In this document: positions 32,746 to 45,600 of the stretch, in pieces | Layout of the letters: each line of letters starts with the position of its first letter | Numbering within the stretch: position 1 is the first letter of the stretch | From: Blasia pusilla | Taxonomy: Eukaryota; Marchantiophyta; Marchantiopsida; Blasiales | Length of the DNA: 64,000 nucleotides | NCBI GenBank assembly: GCA_050084515.1 | Contig: CM114274.1 | Location: forward strand, 30,938,001-31,002,000 | Reading direction: 5' to 3' | Program-made: the position numbers and the translations under genes | The notes under the pieces: generated by a model | Databases searched by the model: none | Told to the model about the DNA's origin: nothing | The model's input: only the letters and a program-made list of their open reading frames with translations

Positions 32746-35700
32746 ATGGATAATTATGTGAAGCTCACTTGTGGCAGTCATCTCGAGGCCCTTCCTCAAT
32801 CAGAAATCATTCGACCGCAAGCTCGTGAGTCTTTCATAGCAGTGGATGAAAATTTTCTCTCTGTTCAATTTCTTCTCCAAATTCGAACCATCTTTGTATC
32901 CAAAGATGTTAGGGTGGACGGTACGGAAGACATAATAGGTGAGATAGTCCAGCCAGTGACTGCAGACCGTAAAGTATGGAATCTCCTACCTCTAGCAAAT
33001 GGTCAATACAGAGTTTACGGCCTGCCCTTGAATTCGTCTGTTTTCCAAGTAGACGGTGGAGAATTTCCTAGTGCTCCGAGCTCTATGTTTGCAACTCCTA
33101 GCTCAGTACATCCGGCTTCGACTCCAACTTCACACGCTCGTATCAATGAAGAGATTCCGAATGTTATCAACCTCAGTGGATCTGTCGGACACCAACCGGG
33201 CCCTCTTTCCGCGTACTCGTTCCTCTTGCGAGTATCAGGCAATAGTTTTCTTTCGTCTCTGGCCTTGAAAATGTTCAAGCACATTCTTGTCGATGAGCTG
33301 CCGCCCACATATGATGGTAATTGCAGTTTTGAGTTGCCTCCACTTGCTGCTCCTGCTCAAAAGAAAGATGGAGGACGATGAAGGGTATGGGGAGAAAAGT
33401 CGATTGTCATCGATGGTGCAAGCTTCAACGGACTAGTGCTTCAATTCCAGATGGTCCTTGGATTGTCTCCCGCCGCCAATGCGTGGGAGCCTTGGAGTGT
33501 AGAAGTCCAGCATGCCCGTATCTAGAGCGCAACGGGCGAGTCAATACGTCGCAATTCCCCCCCAAGAATGCAGAAACTCCATAAGAGGTCGGTGCCACCA
33601 TACCGCCGGGAGGCCATCGATGTCCTCATTTTCAAGCATCCCCTTTCTACGTTGGAGCGTGTCCTGCATACATATTTTTCATTGTCCACGACTTGGGCTC
33701 CACGTCAGAGTATACAAGGCTGGCAGTTCATGTTGGCTCCCACACTCATCCTATGACCGATGCAATTGAGAGACACATCAAGGAGGATGTGGCGAAGAAA
33801 GTTGCCGAGGTCAACAGAAACTCTCCGAGTTCAAAGCCCGGAGTGATCAAGCTCACAACGACATCACAAATTTGTGAACAATTCCTTGGAATCCCTGGAC
33901 AGGGCGAGATCACGGCGGCTGAGGAGAAACAACTCTGGGAAAATCTCGCATTTCTCGCTGATCCTGAATGCTTCCGGAATTTGTTGCGTCAAATACGAGT
34001 TCTGGATTGAAAGACGGCCAAAATGGATGCCATTGCTAGAATCAAGGCCAACTCCAGATTTCCATTCATTCAGAGATGGCAGTTCATGGGCCAAGGAGGC
34101 GAGGGATCCAGGGCCTATGTCTTCAAAATGTCAACCACAGGTCCGTCGAGTGGCCTCGATCTTATAGATCGAATGACGGAAGGGGAAGATCTTTACGGCA
34201 TCTGGGTAAGCTTTGATATTTGCTACAGAGTGCTGAACGGATGGTTGATGATGGGTGCTCACGTTTATGACCATGTGGAGAAGGGACTCAAAACTATATT
34301 TGTCTGCAAAGTAAAGGCACAAGACCTTGGCATTTTGAAGATGTGCTGGTTACTCTTATTGGAGGTGGGGAAGGAAAACAAAAGGCCACCTCCGGAAATT
34401 TATGGGTTCATGGCAAACAATGCACAACCTGGGTGGATTGCTATCCGGGAAGTGTTCTGGGGTGGAGAGGTTCAACCGGAGAGGGAAAGGTCGGATGCTT
34501 TCCATTGGCAACAGTCTGTGACCCGGTACACCAAATCTTGCATCAAGGAGAATAAGAGGACAGAGCATGTCACTCTACTCCAACGCTGCAAGGACAGCAA
34601 AACCTTGAAGCAGGCCATGGAATGCCAGGAAGAACTTCATGGGTGGTAGAGGAAGCATGCGATTGAGGGGAAGTACAAAGAGTTGTGCTCTTGGTTGAGT
34701 TGGTGGACTGTACGTATGAGACAATGGGGAAACTTCATGCGGCAGGTGAGTTCACTATTTTGTCTTGTCAAGCTCACGCTGAGAATTGTTTGTAAAGTTG
34801 TTGCTCAGGTTGAGAAGCGTGGGAACTATAGGGATTTCAAACCGAAGAAACCAAGCAAGCTGTCGGATGCAACAGGTTGCCCGAGTGTGCAACCTGACGG
34901 AAACCGATGGGTTGCTCGAGTGTGCAACCCGACGGAAACCGAAGGGTCGTAGAATCGTTCATGGGATGCCTCGGCCTTGCAACCCGTCTGAATCCGACGG
35001 GTTGTAGTAGGTGGGTTAAGGGTTGCAACACGTCGGGACCCGACAAGTTGCAGAGTCGTTCATGGGATGCCTCGGCCTTGCAACCCGTCTGGTTTCGACA
35101 GGTCGCAGTAGGTGGGTTTAAGGTTACAACACGTCGGGACCCGACGGGTCGCAGAGTCGTTCATGGGATGCCTCGGGCTTGCAACCCATCTAGTTCCGAC
35201 AGGTAGCTTATGTCTTTGACTGCTGAGTTATTTTTGTTCCCTTCTAACATTGCCGTCGTTGCAGGGATTGAACGTTCATGAAAATGCCCTCTGCCCCAAC
35301 ACAAGTGGAGCAGAAAGTGTTCATTCCTCCTGGAGGTCGTCACAAGCATGCCAGCAAATTTCACTTGTGGAGGTATGCCAACAAGACTAGGCAAGAGCAA
35401 TGCTACAGTCTGCAGCATCCCATATCTTCCTCACAAAAAGCATAACAAAAGGAAGGGGGCTGTCGATCTACGAGCTCTATGTCAAGGCGGCTATGAGATC
35501 TAGTGATGAAAAAATGTATGTGGAAGCCTTCAACCGGTGCGTTGCTGGAACTCCCCTCGAGCAAGACGTACACATTGGTGGGGATATTCGTGGGCGGGTT
35601 TCAAGCGTCCCCATCTGAGATGGTGGTAGAGCGATCCGAGCGAGACTCATGGAGACCGAGATAAGTATCTTGACTTTAGGCGGTGAAGAGGCGAGATCGA

Positions 35701-36779
35701 GGAACGAATCCGGTGATTGATTTGGATGAGGAAATTACGCCGCCCAGGTATTCGGGGACCCCGGACCCGTCCCAAATCCGTGATGGAGTTACTTCTCCAA
35801 AATCAGTGAATGTTTTATTTCAAAAGCCCTCCATTGCTGGAAGTTCGCAACATCCTGTCTTCAGGGTGGTTCAACAATATGGAATTCGGTAATGGAGGTG
35901 GATTGCAACCTAAAATAGTGGCATATATCTCGGAGCAACCCGGGGCGTGGACCCCTGCGGCAGGCGGGATCTGATGGCATTAGGAGAGCATGCGGCACTT
36001 TCCTAAATAAGAACTGTACAAGGACTGGACGACCACTACCTGGGTTTTGGGGACTCAAAACCTTTGATCATTTCACGAGGACCGGGGATCAATTGAAGTA
36101 CTTCTTCTGCCCAAATGAATCTTGCGCTTTCCGGTAGTCTTATTTGGCTGCCATTGGAGCTCCCGGGAATACCCCCACGATTTGGCCCATCGCCGCAGGT
36201 ACGAACTACACTCAAGACGAAGTGGACAATCTTACAAGTGTCGGTTTCAGACTCGTAGATGGGGGAAGTTCAGAGCATGTTCGCATTACAGAGACCTTCG
36301 CATTTTGTATTCAACCCAAGATTGATGTCAATATGTACCCAGAGAAGGTGGATGATCTCAATCCATTATTTCTGTTTGAGTCTAGAAATGGGGTGAAGAG
36401 AAACAGAATGTGTAGGCCAACGGTGGAGAGAGCAAAGCGAATTGCATCAGCTCGGGAGGCAAAAATGGAGATCATCGCCATGAAAGATGTCTTGAGTGGC
36501 AATGGAATAGGAAGGATGTATTGGGTCAGGAACAACAATGTATATTCAAGTGTCACAGGGGTGTATGTGGTGCACATCTGTTGCTTTCCCACATGTTCAT
36601 GTGATGACTTTGTCCAAAGAGAAACAAGTGGCAAAAGGTATTTCCCTTGTAAGCACATGTACTATGTGTTGCTGGTAGTTTTAAGAGAGTCGGAGGTAGG
36701 AGTAGGAATCCACCAACCAATTCTGTCCCTCAAAGAAGTGCGAAGTATTTTAAAAAACCACTTTCAGGATGCAAAATGA
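32746..36779 (+). pseudogene. MULE-type transposase with SWIM zinc finger, copy B
   Basis: Exon 1 runs 32746-34745 and exon 2 35265-36779. It starts MDNYVKLTCGSHLEALPQS, with an N-terminal region of unknown type (DGTEDIIGEIVQPVT, FLLRVSGNSFLSSLALKMFK). A cysteine cluster follows (QCVGALECRSPACPY, about 33480-33525), then the core WVSFDICYRVLNGW, IYGFMANNAQPGW and DAFHWQQSVTRY. In B the second acidic residue reads N (FMANN) where A and C read D (FMADN), so B is catalytically altered there. Exon 2 ends with the SWIM finger CSCDDFVQ, then CKHMYYVLLVV (about 36595-36670). Stops occur near 33379, 33583, 34009, 34648, 35390 and 36136. It is divergent from gene 2. Confidence 0.85.
34746..35264 (+). 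repeat. Intron 1 of transposase B with hairpin array
   Basis: Donor GCAG|GTGAGT at 34746 and acceptor GTTGCAG ending 35264. The join gives NFMRQ then GLNVHENAL in phase. Hairpins at 34855-35205 have arms CAACCCGTC or CAACACGTCGGGA; linker AGAGTCGTTCATGGGATGCC repeats three times. Confidence 0.8.
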
Positions 36780-37137
36780 GGTTTTAGATTGTACAAGACA
36801 GCCCGGGGCAAATGATAGATTTTTTCCACACCTTGGATGGAAAAAGTGATTGGTTCCTCACTTATGATTCCACTGATTTTTCAGTTTTCTAAATTTTGTG
36901 CAATTTGCAACTCGTCCGACTCAGAGGGGTTGCCAAAATATGGAAGAGGAAAAAAAAACGATGGGACTGCTTAATAACTGAACAAAAAAGTGCAAAAAAA
37001 TTCACACAAAAATTTTCCTCTCTTCAACCCAACGGAAACTCTCTTAAAAAAAAAGTACCTATTTCGGTTGAAGTAGTTTCCTCTCTCCTCTCTTCCTCTC
37101 TCTTCTCTCCTCTCTTCCTCTCCTCTTACCGCACCTC
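36780..37137 (+). mobile_element. Right terminal region of transposon B
   Basis: AT-rich 3' flank of the transposase with one hairpin relic at 36905-36930, a poly-A tract near 36950, then a CT-rich tract and the terminal TTACCGCACCTC. It matches C at 46692-47113 and, inverted, A at 10522-10099. Confidence 0.8.
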
Positions 37138-37146
37138 AGAAAGAGG
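37138..37146. repeat. Right target-site duplication of transposon B (AGAAAGAGG)
   Basis: Exact partner of 24620-24628. Confidence 0.87.
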
Positions 37147-38828
37147 GACATTCCAGTCTGGGACACCGTCAGACGGATTCTCGTCCCACAAGCGCAACCC
37201 CGAGGGAAAATCACCGACCAGGAGATCCACCGCCACCTCCTTGACCTCCCCATGGACCATTCAGGCAGCATGCCCGTTTTGTTGAAGCTTCCGTCCTTGC
37301 GTTGTTAGTTTGTCGATGGCGGGTATCGACACTTGGGAACTTAAACTTTGCAGCTCATCCAGAAGATTCGTGCAGTGAATGATGACGCTTATCCGGGTTG
37401 TTGTTTCTCTATGTCTTCCCAAGGATGATGGAGTGTATTCCACATCCTGGTCTGCTTCGTGGGACAAACTTGGCGCCTCTCGCTTCCGCTTCTCCCGATT
37501 TTGCGGTCGGCTTGTTGGGGTCTCTATAACCTCAGACTCTGGTGGAGTTTTTCTTGCGGAGGACCTGGTCCGACCCTCTCTCCCCACTCGCCCGGACGAT
37601 TCCACCTCTTGGCTTGAATTCTCAGCCTCTTTTTGGGAAGACTCCGCCTCGGAATTCTTGGATCCCCTCGCCTTGGCTTTGAGACCCGCTGTAGATTTGT
37701 CCTTGGCGGTGACGACCTTGGACACCAACTCCGCTATCTTGAGAGCTTGCTCCTCCGCATCTCCTTCAAAAAAGTCTTCAGGCAGCACGAAATTTGGGAT
37801 GTCGTCCCTAACTGTGGCCACTGCATCATATACCCTTCGAAGATTCTTATCGGTGATGTCCTTGGGGTCGTTGAAGTCCAGCCAGATGGGGCAATTCTCC
37901 ACCTCCTAGTCGGACATGCTTTGAGCCATCTCCATGTCGTACATGGAAAATGTCTCTCCATCAGGCGGAGAAGCCCACAATTTGCAAGATTCCGGTATTT
38001 TTTGCCACGTACTTGCATTCTTACAATGGACCAGGTACCTGAACACCATGCGTTGGGCAGCTCTTAGTCAAGATGCATCGGCTGCCTACTCTTGAAGATC
38101 TTGCTTTTTCTTTGCGAAATCCCTTTTCTTCGCCTCTATTTCTTCATCAAGGTGTGCTTGAGGGAGGATGTGATCCTTGAACATTGTCCTGAAGCCTGGG
38201 TTTAGGGTCCAGGACAAATGGGAGATCACTCGATCAGAGACACCCGGAGGATGGTGTGCCGCCCTCTTTTGGGCCTCTGTGCCCTAGAGACTGATTTTCA
38301 TCAGTTGGATTCTCCTAAATTCCGAAATTCCAGACAAGGAAAATTGATGGACGCGGTCGAGAGACACTTTCTCCCCAATCTGACCTTGCCGATCTTCATC
38401 CCTCTTCCGCTGGAGCTTGATTATTGCCTTCAGCTCCTTGTAGAAATCGAGGCCAAGTTCGGGGTTGAGAATGGCGATGTAGCGCTACATCTTGCTTGCA
38501 GTGTACTTCGTAGCTGCAGATACTACAGCTTGGATGAACTTAGCACGCTCAAACATAGACATGTTCTCCCTCCGCTCCAGCTCCAATGAAGCGCTCTTCT
38601 TGGCGGCCTGTATCTTCGACCAACAAAGGATTTTCACGGTTGCATCTTGGGAAATAAATGTATTTGCCCAAGTCTTTTTTTTTTATATGAGCCCCCTTCG
38701 CTAGCATCTCATTTACAAGGGCGTCGCCCAAGAACCCCTTGTACTCTGCCGGATGCGTCGTTAGCACTTTCTTCACCCGATCGCAATCTTGGATCCAGTG
38801 GTGGGTGACATTCCCCTCGGATACAATC

Positions 38829-40278
38829 CTCCACATCCAAACACAATATAAGAATTTTTGCAAGCTACATGGGTTCTTGCAACTTGTCGGACTCGGATAG
38901 GTCACCACACCTCATGGTCGGAATGGTAGCTACGAGCTAAATATTCCAACCTATCGGAGTCCCACAGATTGCATTCAGGTTTGTGATTGCCTGGTTACAA
39001 CCCGTCGGAGTCCAACGGGTTGTCAGATAATTTGTATTCAGAGAGTGGTCTCCGCGGAAAAAGTGAACATATCAACCCGTCGGAGTCTGACAGGTTGCCA
39101 AATTTCAAGTAGAGTTGCAATTTGACGCCAAAAATCAAGCTCCCCTACTTCGATCACCTACCCGTGCCGGCAAATGTAACCCGTCGGAGTCCGACGAGTT
39201 GCTTTCGGCCAAAAACATCATAAAAACAGCGGCCAGTCAAGCAACTCGTCGGACTCTGATGAGTTTCTTTCAGCCAAAAAATCCTAAAAACAGTAGTGTC
39301 ATATAGTAAAATCAGCCAGTGTGTAAACTCCTTCCTCGTTAAGTGTTAGATAGAGTTTTATAAGTATTAAGTAAACTATCTTAGGAAAAGGAAATTCCCA
39401 TGTTTAAACCTCTTTATCGTGCCTCTTTTATGCGGGCCCAACTTTAGAAAATGAGAATGGATTACCCCAATGAGAATGGATTACCCCTCTTGGGAGAATA
39501 ACTCCGCCAAAACCCATTCTTGAGGAGAGTAGAGAATGTCTGTCAAGCATGGATAGGGGTGGAGCACGAGTTGTACCCGACTTTCCTTTCCTTAATCCAT
39601 ACCATGTCAAGATAATCTTTGTAGATAGGCAATGGTTCACTCGCTATTTCGCTTATGCTGATGATAGATGAGTTGGAGATGTTCATGAACCAGGTCATTC
39701 AATCTCCAACTCCGGTGATCCTTCCTATCGTCTCATATGGAAGGACATGGGATCGTTCTTTGTATGTCCTTATATAGCGATCCATGGACGTCAATAGGCC
39801 TTCTCAAGTAGGGTTTAATACTAGTTGTGCTATCTTCCTCTTATACAAGCGTAAAATAATTTATAGGGATTTTATAGTTAAGAATTTTTGGGTTCCGATG
39901 TTCCGAAGAAGTGATCACCTCGGCACTTCCATTTGTGATACCTATCGTGAGAGAATGGAGAGTATACATAATAATTTTATATTGAAAAAGGAGATCTTCT
40001 CAGAGAGTTCATCTTGCATCAACCGCGTTTGCCGCAGCTAGAAGGCATGCCCTTACTCGAAGAAAGGCTCTCGACACGACAGCGGCCAGTCCAGTAACTC
40101 GTCGGATTCCGACGAGTTGCTTTCGGCCAAAAACATCCTCAAAATAGCGGCCAATCAAGCAACTCGACGAACTTCGACGAGTTGCTTTAAGGCATCCGAT
40201 GTTTTGTTACCACTAGTTAAACAACTCGTCAGAGTCCGACGGTTTGCAGCAATCAAAATAAAGGAAGAGGAAACTTAC
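38829..40278 (-). repeat. Intron 2 of gene 2 C with hairpin array split by an insertion
   Basis: Hairpins at about 38878-39262 and again 40095-40245, arms GCAACTCGTCGGA or CAACCCGTCGGAG, with the linker TTTCGGCCAAAAACATC and GCGGCCAGTCAA. Donor ACAC|GTAAGT at 40278; acceptor GTGGAG at 38829. At 1,450 bp it is twice the length seen in A and B because of foreign sequence at 39298-40078. Confidence 0.8.
39298..40078. other. Foreign 0.78-kb insertion within the hairpin array, origin unknown
   Basis: No hairpins and no similarity to other parts of the family. It is more AT-rich than its surroundings, with two moderately long open frames: plus 39784-40041, with KIIYRDFIVKNFWVPMFRR; minus 39640-39428, with LRKGKSGTTRAPP. 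The array linker resumes directly after it. I see no clear terminal repeats or target duplication. Organellar DNA or another small transposon are possibilities; I cannot decide. Confidence 0.5.
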
Positions 40279-41485
40279 GTGTTCATGGCATGCATGGCCA
40301 TCTCCACTGTCGCCAGGTGAGGAGGGTATGGATGTAGCATGGCTGCCTTCACGCAAAAATGCGCCTCCAATGAGTTTTGGCGCTCCTCTGCAAATTGGGT
40401 CCACGCCATGAACCTGTGGTTTCCATCCCAGATGAAGAAACACATGTTCCGCATCCAGCTGAATTCCATCCCCTCAATTGCCCTTCTGAATTCCTGATCT
40501 CTCATCCTCCAGAATATGTCGAGCGCTTCCAAGTCCTCCTCCGTCACCAGCGCTTGGGTTTTATGTTCATCTTAAGGCTGAACATAGAACGGAGGGAAGT
40601 TGTCGACGTAGGATGCTGTGCTTGCCAATTGTTTCAGCTTCGAAATATCCTCGTCTGACTGAATTTCTTGGACATACTCCATTGTCTGCAATCGGCAAAG
40701 TGGAATTCTCGGGGCGTTCTTGCCCTCCATCAGTGCCATCTGCTTGACCACCTGTCATAACGGGGATAAGGTCAATAAACAACACTAAATTGCCAATAAA
40801 TTGCAACATGGGCCTTCACATAACTCAAAGAACAAAGATCATATCTTACCCGCTCAAAGATTGGGTCAGTGTCATGGCTCGCCAACTACTCTGGGACAGC
40901 AGCTGGCAAGTCCACTGGAAACTTGTCGATCCGATAGAGGTCGATTTCTTCCACCAGGCTAAGAGACAAGGAAGACCGCTCTCCTGCTTCTTCAGAGATG
41001 TCCACCATCTCCACGCTGGCGGTCCTCATGACCTCATCGTCCGTCACTTGAACTACGGCCGTCTCTTCAGCCGATTTTATATTGATTGTGTCCCCGGACT
41101 TCATTGGGGACATTTCCTACATCTCAACACTTTTGGTTGGACAGGCCGGGCTTTCTTCAATAGCAATCGCTTTTTCCCTTTGAGCTTTTGCCAATTTTGC
41201 TCTCCTCACCGACGCGTCCAGACGCTTCTTTTCACGCTTCTCCTAGGCGATCCTTTTCTTCAAGGCGTGCGACGCCTCAGCCTCTGCGTTCCGTTTTTCA
41301 AGCGCTTCCTTAACACATTTTGCAAGAAGCTCCTACCTGTGCCTATCCGCTTCCCTTTCGCGCTCCTCGATCTCTTGCTGCCTTATCTCATTAGCCTAAT
41401 GAGGCCCTGGAGATGGTGACGCAGGAGTCCTGGACTTGGGAGTGAATCTCCCAGCCTTGCTTGCTTGAGTTTTTTTCCTTGTCAT

Positions 41486-42647
41486 TGTTCCCGAGAATGC
41501 CACCTCCTCGACAACAAAATTACTTTCTGTGCACGATAAGTCGCCTTGATGAGTCGCTCGGATGAGTCACCTCGATAAGGCGCCTTGATGAGTCGCCTCG
41601 ATGAGTCGCTCGAATCGTCTTGCGATGAGTCGTCGTGTAAAGCGCCACTTGGTATCAGGTCTTCTACTACGCTGAAGAGCAATCGAGATCGCAAAACAAA
41701 AAACCGGAAATGAGCAAACCCTAGCCTATTTATACTTTTCAAGCGGTTGGGCTGACTGTTGGGTTGCACCGTCATTCCGACGGCGACTTGTTGGCCGTTA
41801 TGGAGGTGTGGACGTGAAAACCACCAACTCGACGCTCTTTGACGGGTTGGAGACATCTGTCCTAGCCGAGCTATCCTCGCAACCCATCGGAGTCCGACAG
41901 GTTGCGCGCCTCCGCCGTCTTGGGGCAACGCAAGGTACCCGTGCAACAGGAACGCGAGGTACCCGCACAACCCATCAGAGACCGGGGGGTTGCACCTTCC
42001 CTCGTCTTTGGATAACAAGGCGAGGTACCCGCGCAACTCGTCGGAGGCCGACGGGTTGCACGCTTCCCTCATCTTGGGGTAATAGGCAAGGTACCTAGGC
42101 AACCCGTCGGTTATAGACAGGTTGCACTCTTTTCTATCCCTTGGGTAACAATGCGATAACGGATAGTTCTGAGGAAACCTCTTGCAATCCGATGGGTCAC
42201 AAGGTCTACCCTGAGTTGGACAATCTCGTAACAGTCCCCAGCGATTAGTTACCTTAGCAAATGCAAGCGATGTCTCATGTTTGATGCTAGAAAAATCATC
42301 TCAAAAGACCATTGGTCGGCATGAAGGGGGTACCAACCCAACGGACTCCGACGGCTTCCAATTTGCATTGGGACACGAAAACAAAAAACGGAACAAGGTG
42401 CTTCGCAACCCATGTCTCTGATTCCCAAATTCTACAACCCATCGAACTCCGACAGGTTGCAACATAATTGAATCCATCATGTCACACAATCTCACCTACC
42501 AAACTTCATCTTGTCAGTCAAATTTTGTCAGGAGAATCTGAGTCCCTATTCACTATAAATTTAACATTCTCATTCTCATTCTCATATCTATTCCCATTCT
42601 TATCCTCATTCTTATTCTTAGTCTGCTCTCGGTGGAATCTTTTGGGA
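41486..42647. promoter_or_regulatory. Divergent promoter region of copy C with hairpin array
   Basis: TATAAATA (minus, 41727-41734) and TATAAATT (plus, 42554-42561) as in A and B. About seven degraded hairpins at 41826-42125 with linker CTCCGCCGTCTT and GAGGTACCCGCGCAAC, plus scattered ones at 42340-42460. At the 5' end (41500-41640) GAGTCGC and ATGAGTCGCC repeats occur. Confidence 0.7.
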
Positions 42648-45600
42648 GTGAATAATTATGTGAAGCTCACTTGTGGCAGTCATCTAGCGGCCCTTCCTCA
42701 ATCAAAAATTGTTCGACCGCAAGCTCGTGAGTCTTTCATACCAGTGGATGAAAATTTTCTCACTTTGATTTCTTCTCCAAAATGGAACCATCTTTATGTC
42801 CAAGGATGTTAGGGTGGACGGTACGGAGGACATAATAGGTGAGACAATCCAGCCAGTGATTGCAGACCGTTAAGTATGGAATCTCCTACCTCTAGCAAAT
42901 GGTCAATACAGAGTTTAAGGCTTCCCTTTGAATTCCTCAGTTTCCCAAGTAGAGGGTCGAGAAATTCCTAGTGCACCAAGCTCTACGTTTGCAACTCCTA
43001 GCTCAGTAGATCCGGCATCGACTCCAACTTCACACGTTCGTTACAATGTTGTACTTCCTGAAGAAATTCCCGATGTTGTCAACCTCAGTGGATCGGTCGG
43101 ACACCAACTGGGCCCTCTGTCCGCCTACTCGTTTCTCTTGCGAATATCAAGCAATAGTTTGCTATTGTCTCTGGCCTTGAAAATGTTCAAGCGCATTCTT
43201 GTCGACGAGCTGCCACCCACGTACGATAGTAATTGCATTTTTGAGTTGCCTCAACTTGCAGCTCCTGCTCAAAAGAAAGATGGAGGACGTTTGAAGGGTA
43301 TGGACTGAAAGTCTGATTGTCATCGATGGTGCAGGCTTCAACGGACTAGTGCTTCAATTCCAGATGGTCCTTGGATTGTCTCTCGCCGCCAATGCATTGG
43401 AGCCTTGGAGTGTAGAAGTCCAGCATGCCCGTATCTAGAGCGCAACGGTCGGGTCAATATGTCGCAATTCCCTCCCAAGAATGCAGAAACTCCATAAGAG
43501 GTCAGTGCCACCATACCGCCGGGAGGCCATCGATGTCCTCATTGTCAAGCATCCCCTTTCTGCGTTGGAGCGTGTCTTGCATACATATGTTTCATTGTCC
43601 ATGACTTGGGTTCCATATTAGAGTGCACAAGGTTAGCAGTTCATGTTGGCTCCCACACTCATCCTGTGACCGATGCAATTCAGAGACACATCAAGGAGGA
43701 TGTGGCGAAGAAAGTAGCCTAGCTCTAAAAAAACTCTCCGGATTCAAAGCCCGGAGTGATCAAGTTAACAAAAGCATCACAAATTTGTGAACAACTGCTT
43801 GGAATCCCTGGACAGGGCGAGATCGTAGCTGCTGAGGAGAAACAACTCTGGGAAAATCTCGCATTTCTCGCGTATCGTGTATGCTTCCAGAATTTGTTGC
43901 GTCAAATGCGGGTACTGGATGGAAAGACGGCCAAAATGATGCCATTGCCAGAATCAAGGCCAACTCCAGATTTCCATTCATTTAGAGATGGCAAGTCATG
44001 GGCCAGGGAGGCGAAGGATCCAAGGCCTATGTCTTCAAAATATCAACGACAGGTCCGTGGAGTGGCCTCGATCTTATAAATCGAATGACGGAAGGGGAAG
44101 ATCTTTACGGCAGCTGGGTAAGCTTTGATATTTGCTATAGAATGTTGAACAGATGGTTGACAATGGATGCTCACGTTTATGACCATATGGAGAAGGGACT
44201 CAAAACTATATTTTTCTGTGAAGTAAAAACAGAAGACGTTGGCAGTTTGAAGATGTGCTGGTTACTCTTATTGGAGGTGGCGAAGGAAAACAAAAGGCCA
44301 CCTCCGGAAATTTATGGGTTCATGGCGGACAATGCACAACCTGGGTGGATTGCTATCAGGGAAGTGTTTTGCGATGGGGAGGTTTAACTGGAGAGAGAAA
44401 GGTCGGATGCTTTCCATTGGCAACAGTCAGTGACCCGGTACTCCAAATCTTGCATCAAGGAGAATAAGAGGACGGAGCATGTCACTCTACTCCAACACTG
44501 CAAGGACAGAAAAACCTTGAAACAGGCCATGGAATTCCAAGAAGAAATTCATGGGTGGTGGAGGAAACATGCGATTGAGGGGAAGTACAAAGAGTTATGC
44601 TCTTGGTTGAGTTGGTGGACTGTACGAATGAGACAATGGGGAAACTTCATGCGGGAGGTGAGTTCACTAATTTGTCTCGCTGAGTTGCAGCTAAAGGTGA
44701 GAAGCGTGGGCACTATAGGGATTTTAAATTGAAGAAACCAAGCAACTTTTCGGATGTGACAGGTTGCCTCCTTGAGTGTTCAACCCGTCGCTTACCGACG
44801 GGTTTCGTGAGTGTGCAACCAGTCGAAAACCGATGGGTTGCAAGTCGCATGGCCAAATTTACTTGCAACCCGTCAGAATTGGATGGGTTGACAAGTTGCC
44901 TAAGAATGCAACCAGTCGGAAAAGGATGCGTGGACGGGTTGCTTGAGTGTGCAACTAGTCGGAAAAGGACGGGTTGCAAGTCGCATGGCCAAATTTACTT
45001 GCAACCCTTCAGAATCCAACGGGTTGCACTAGGTGGTTCCTGGGTGTTGCAACACGTCAGGAACTGATAGGTCGTAGGGTCGTTCATGGGATTCCTGGGC
45101 CTTGCAACCCGTCTGGTTCCGTCACGTAGCTTATTTCTTTGACTTCTAAGCTATTTTCGTTCCCTTCTTCGTGGGGTCGTTGCAGGGATTGAACATTCAT
45201 GAAAATGCCCTCTGCCCCAACACAAAAGGAGCAGAAAGTGTTCATTCCTCGTGGAGGTCATCACAAGCATGCCAAAGAATTTCACTTGTGGAGGCATGCC
45301 AACAAGAGCAGGCAAGAGCAATGCTACAGTCTGTAGCATCCCATATCTTCCTCACAAAAGGCATAACAAAAGGAAGGGGGCCTTCGATCTACGAGCTCTA
45401 TGTTAGGGCGGCTGTGAGATCTAGTGATGAGAAACTCTATGTGGAAGCCTTCAACCGGTGCGTAGCAGGAACTCCCCTCGAGCAAGACGTACACATTGGT
45501 GGGGATATTTGTGGGCGCGTTTCAAGACGTCCCATACAGATGGTGGTAGAGCTGTCCGAGCGAGACTCATGGAGACCAGATAAGTATCTTGACTTCAAGA

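Larger units (their letters stand above)
24629..37137 (+). mobile_element. DNA transposon B (MULE family), 12.5 kb, best copy
   Basis: Left end GGGGGCTGGTATTCTAG plus a GA-rich tract; right end a CT-rich tract (37078-37120) and TTACCGCACCTC. The ends are only loosely inverted copies (GRGGT, then GGTA, then purine-rich). Contents from left to right are a left-end frame, 3' blocks, gene 2 (minus, 31460-26490), a divergent promoter with hairpins, and the transposase gene (plus, 32746-36779). An exact 9-bp duplication flanks it. It is inserted in gene 2 of C, another member of its own family. Confidence 0.9.
37147..41485 (-). pseudogene. Gene 2 of copy C, 5' part
   Basis: Start ATG at 41485 (frame TRKKTQASK). 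Exon 1 coiled coil is broken by stops. Exon 2 (to 40279) keeps the clearest ParB-like segment: MCFFIWDGNHRFMAWTQF, then EAHFCVKAAMLHP and ATVEMAMHAMNT before the donor. The exon 1-2 acceptor is still GACAG here, unlike A and B. Exon 3 (38828-37147) has IVSEGNVTHHWIQDCDRV, VENCPIWLDFNDPKDI and motif IV VDLLVGDFPSGLRLW (about 37220-37175), where B has DLPSG. The gene stops at the insertion of B and resumes at 24628. TATA box at 41727-41734. Confidence 0.75.
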
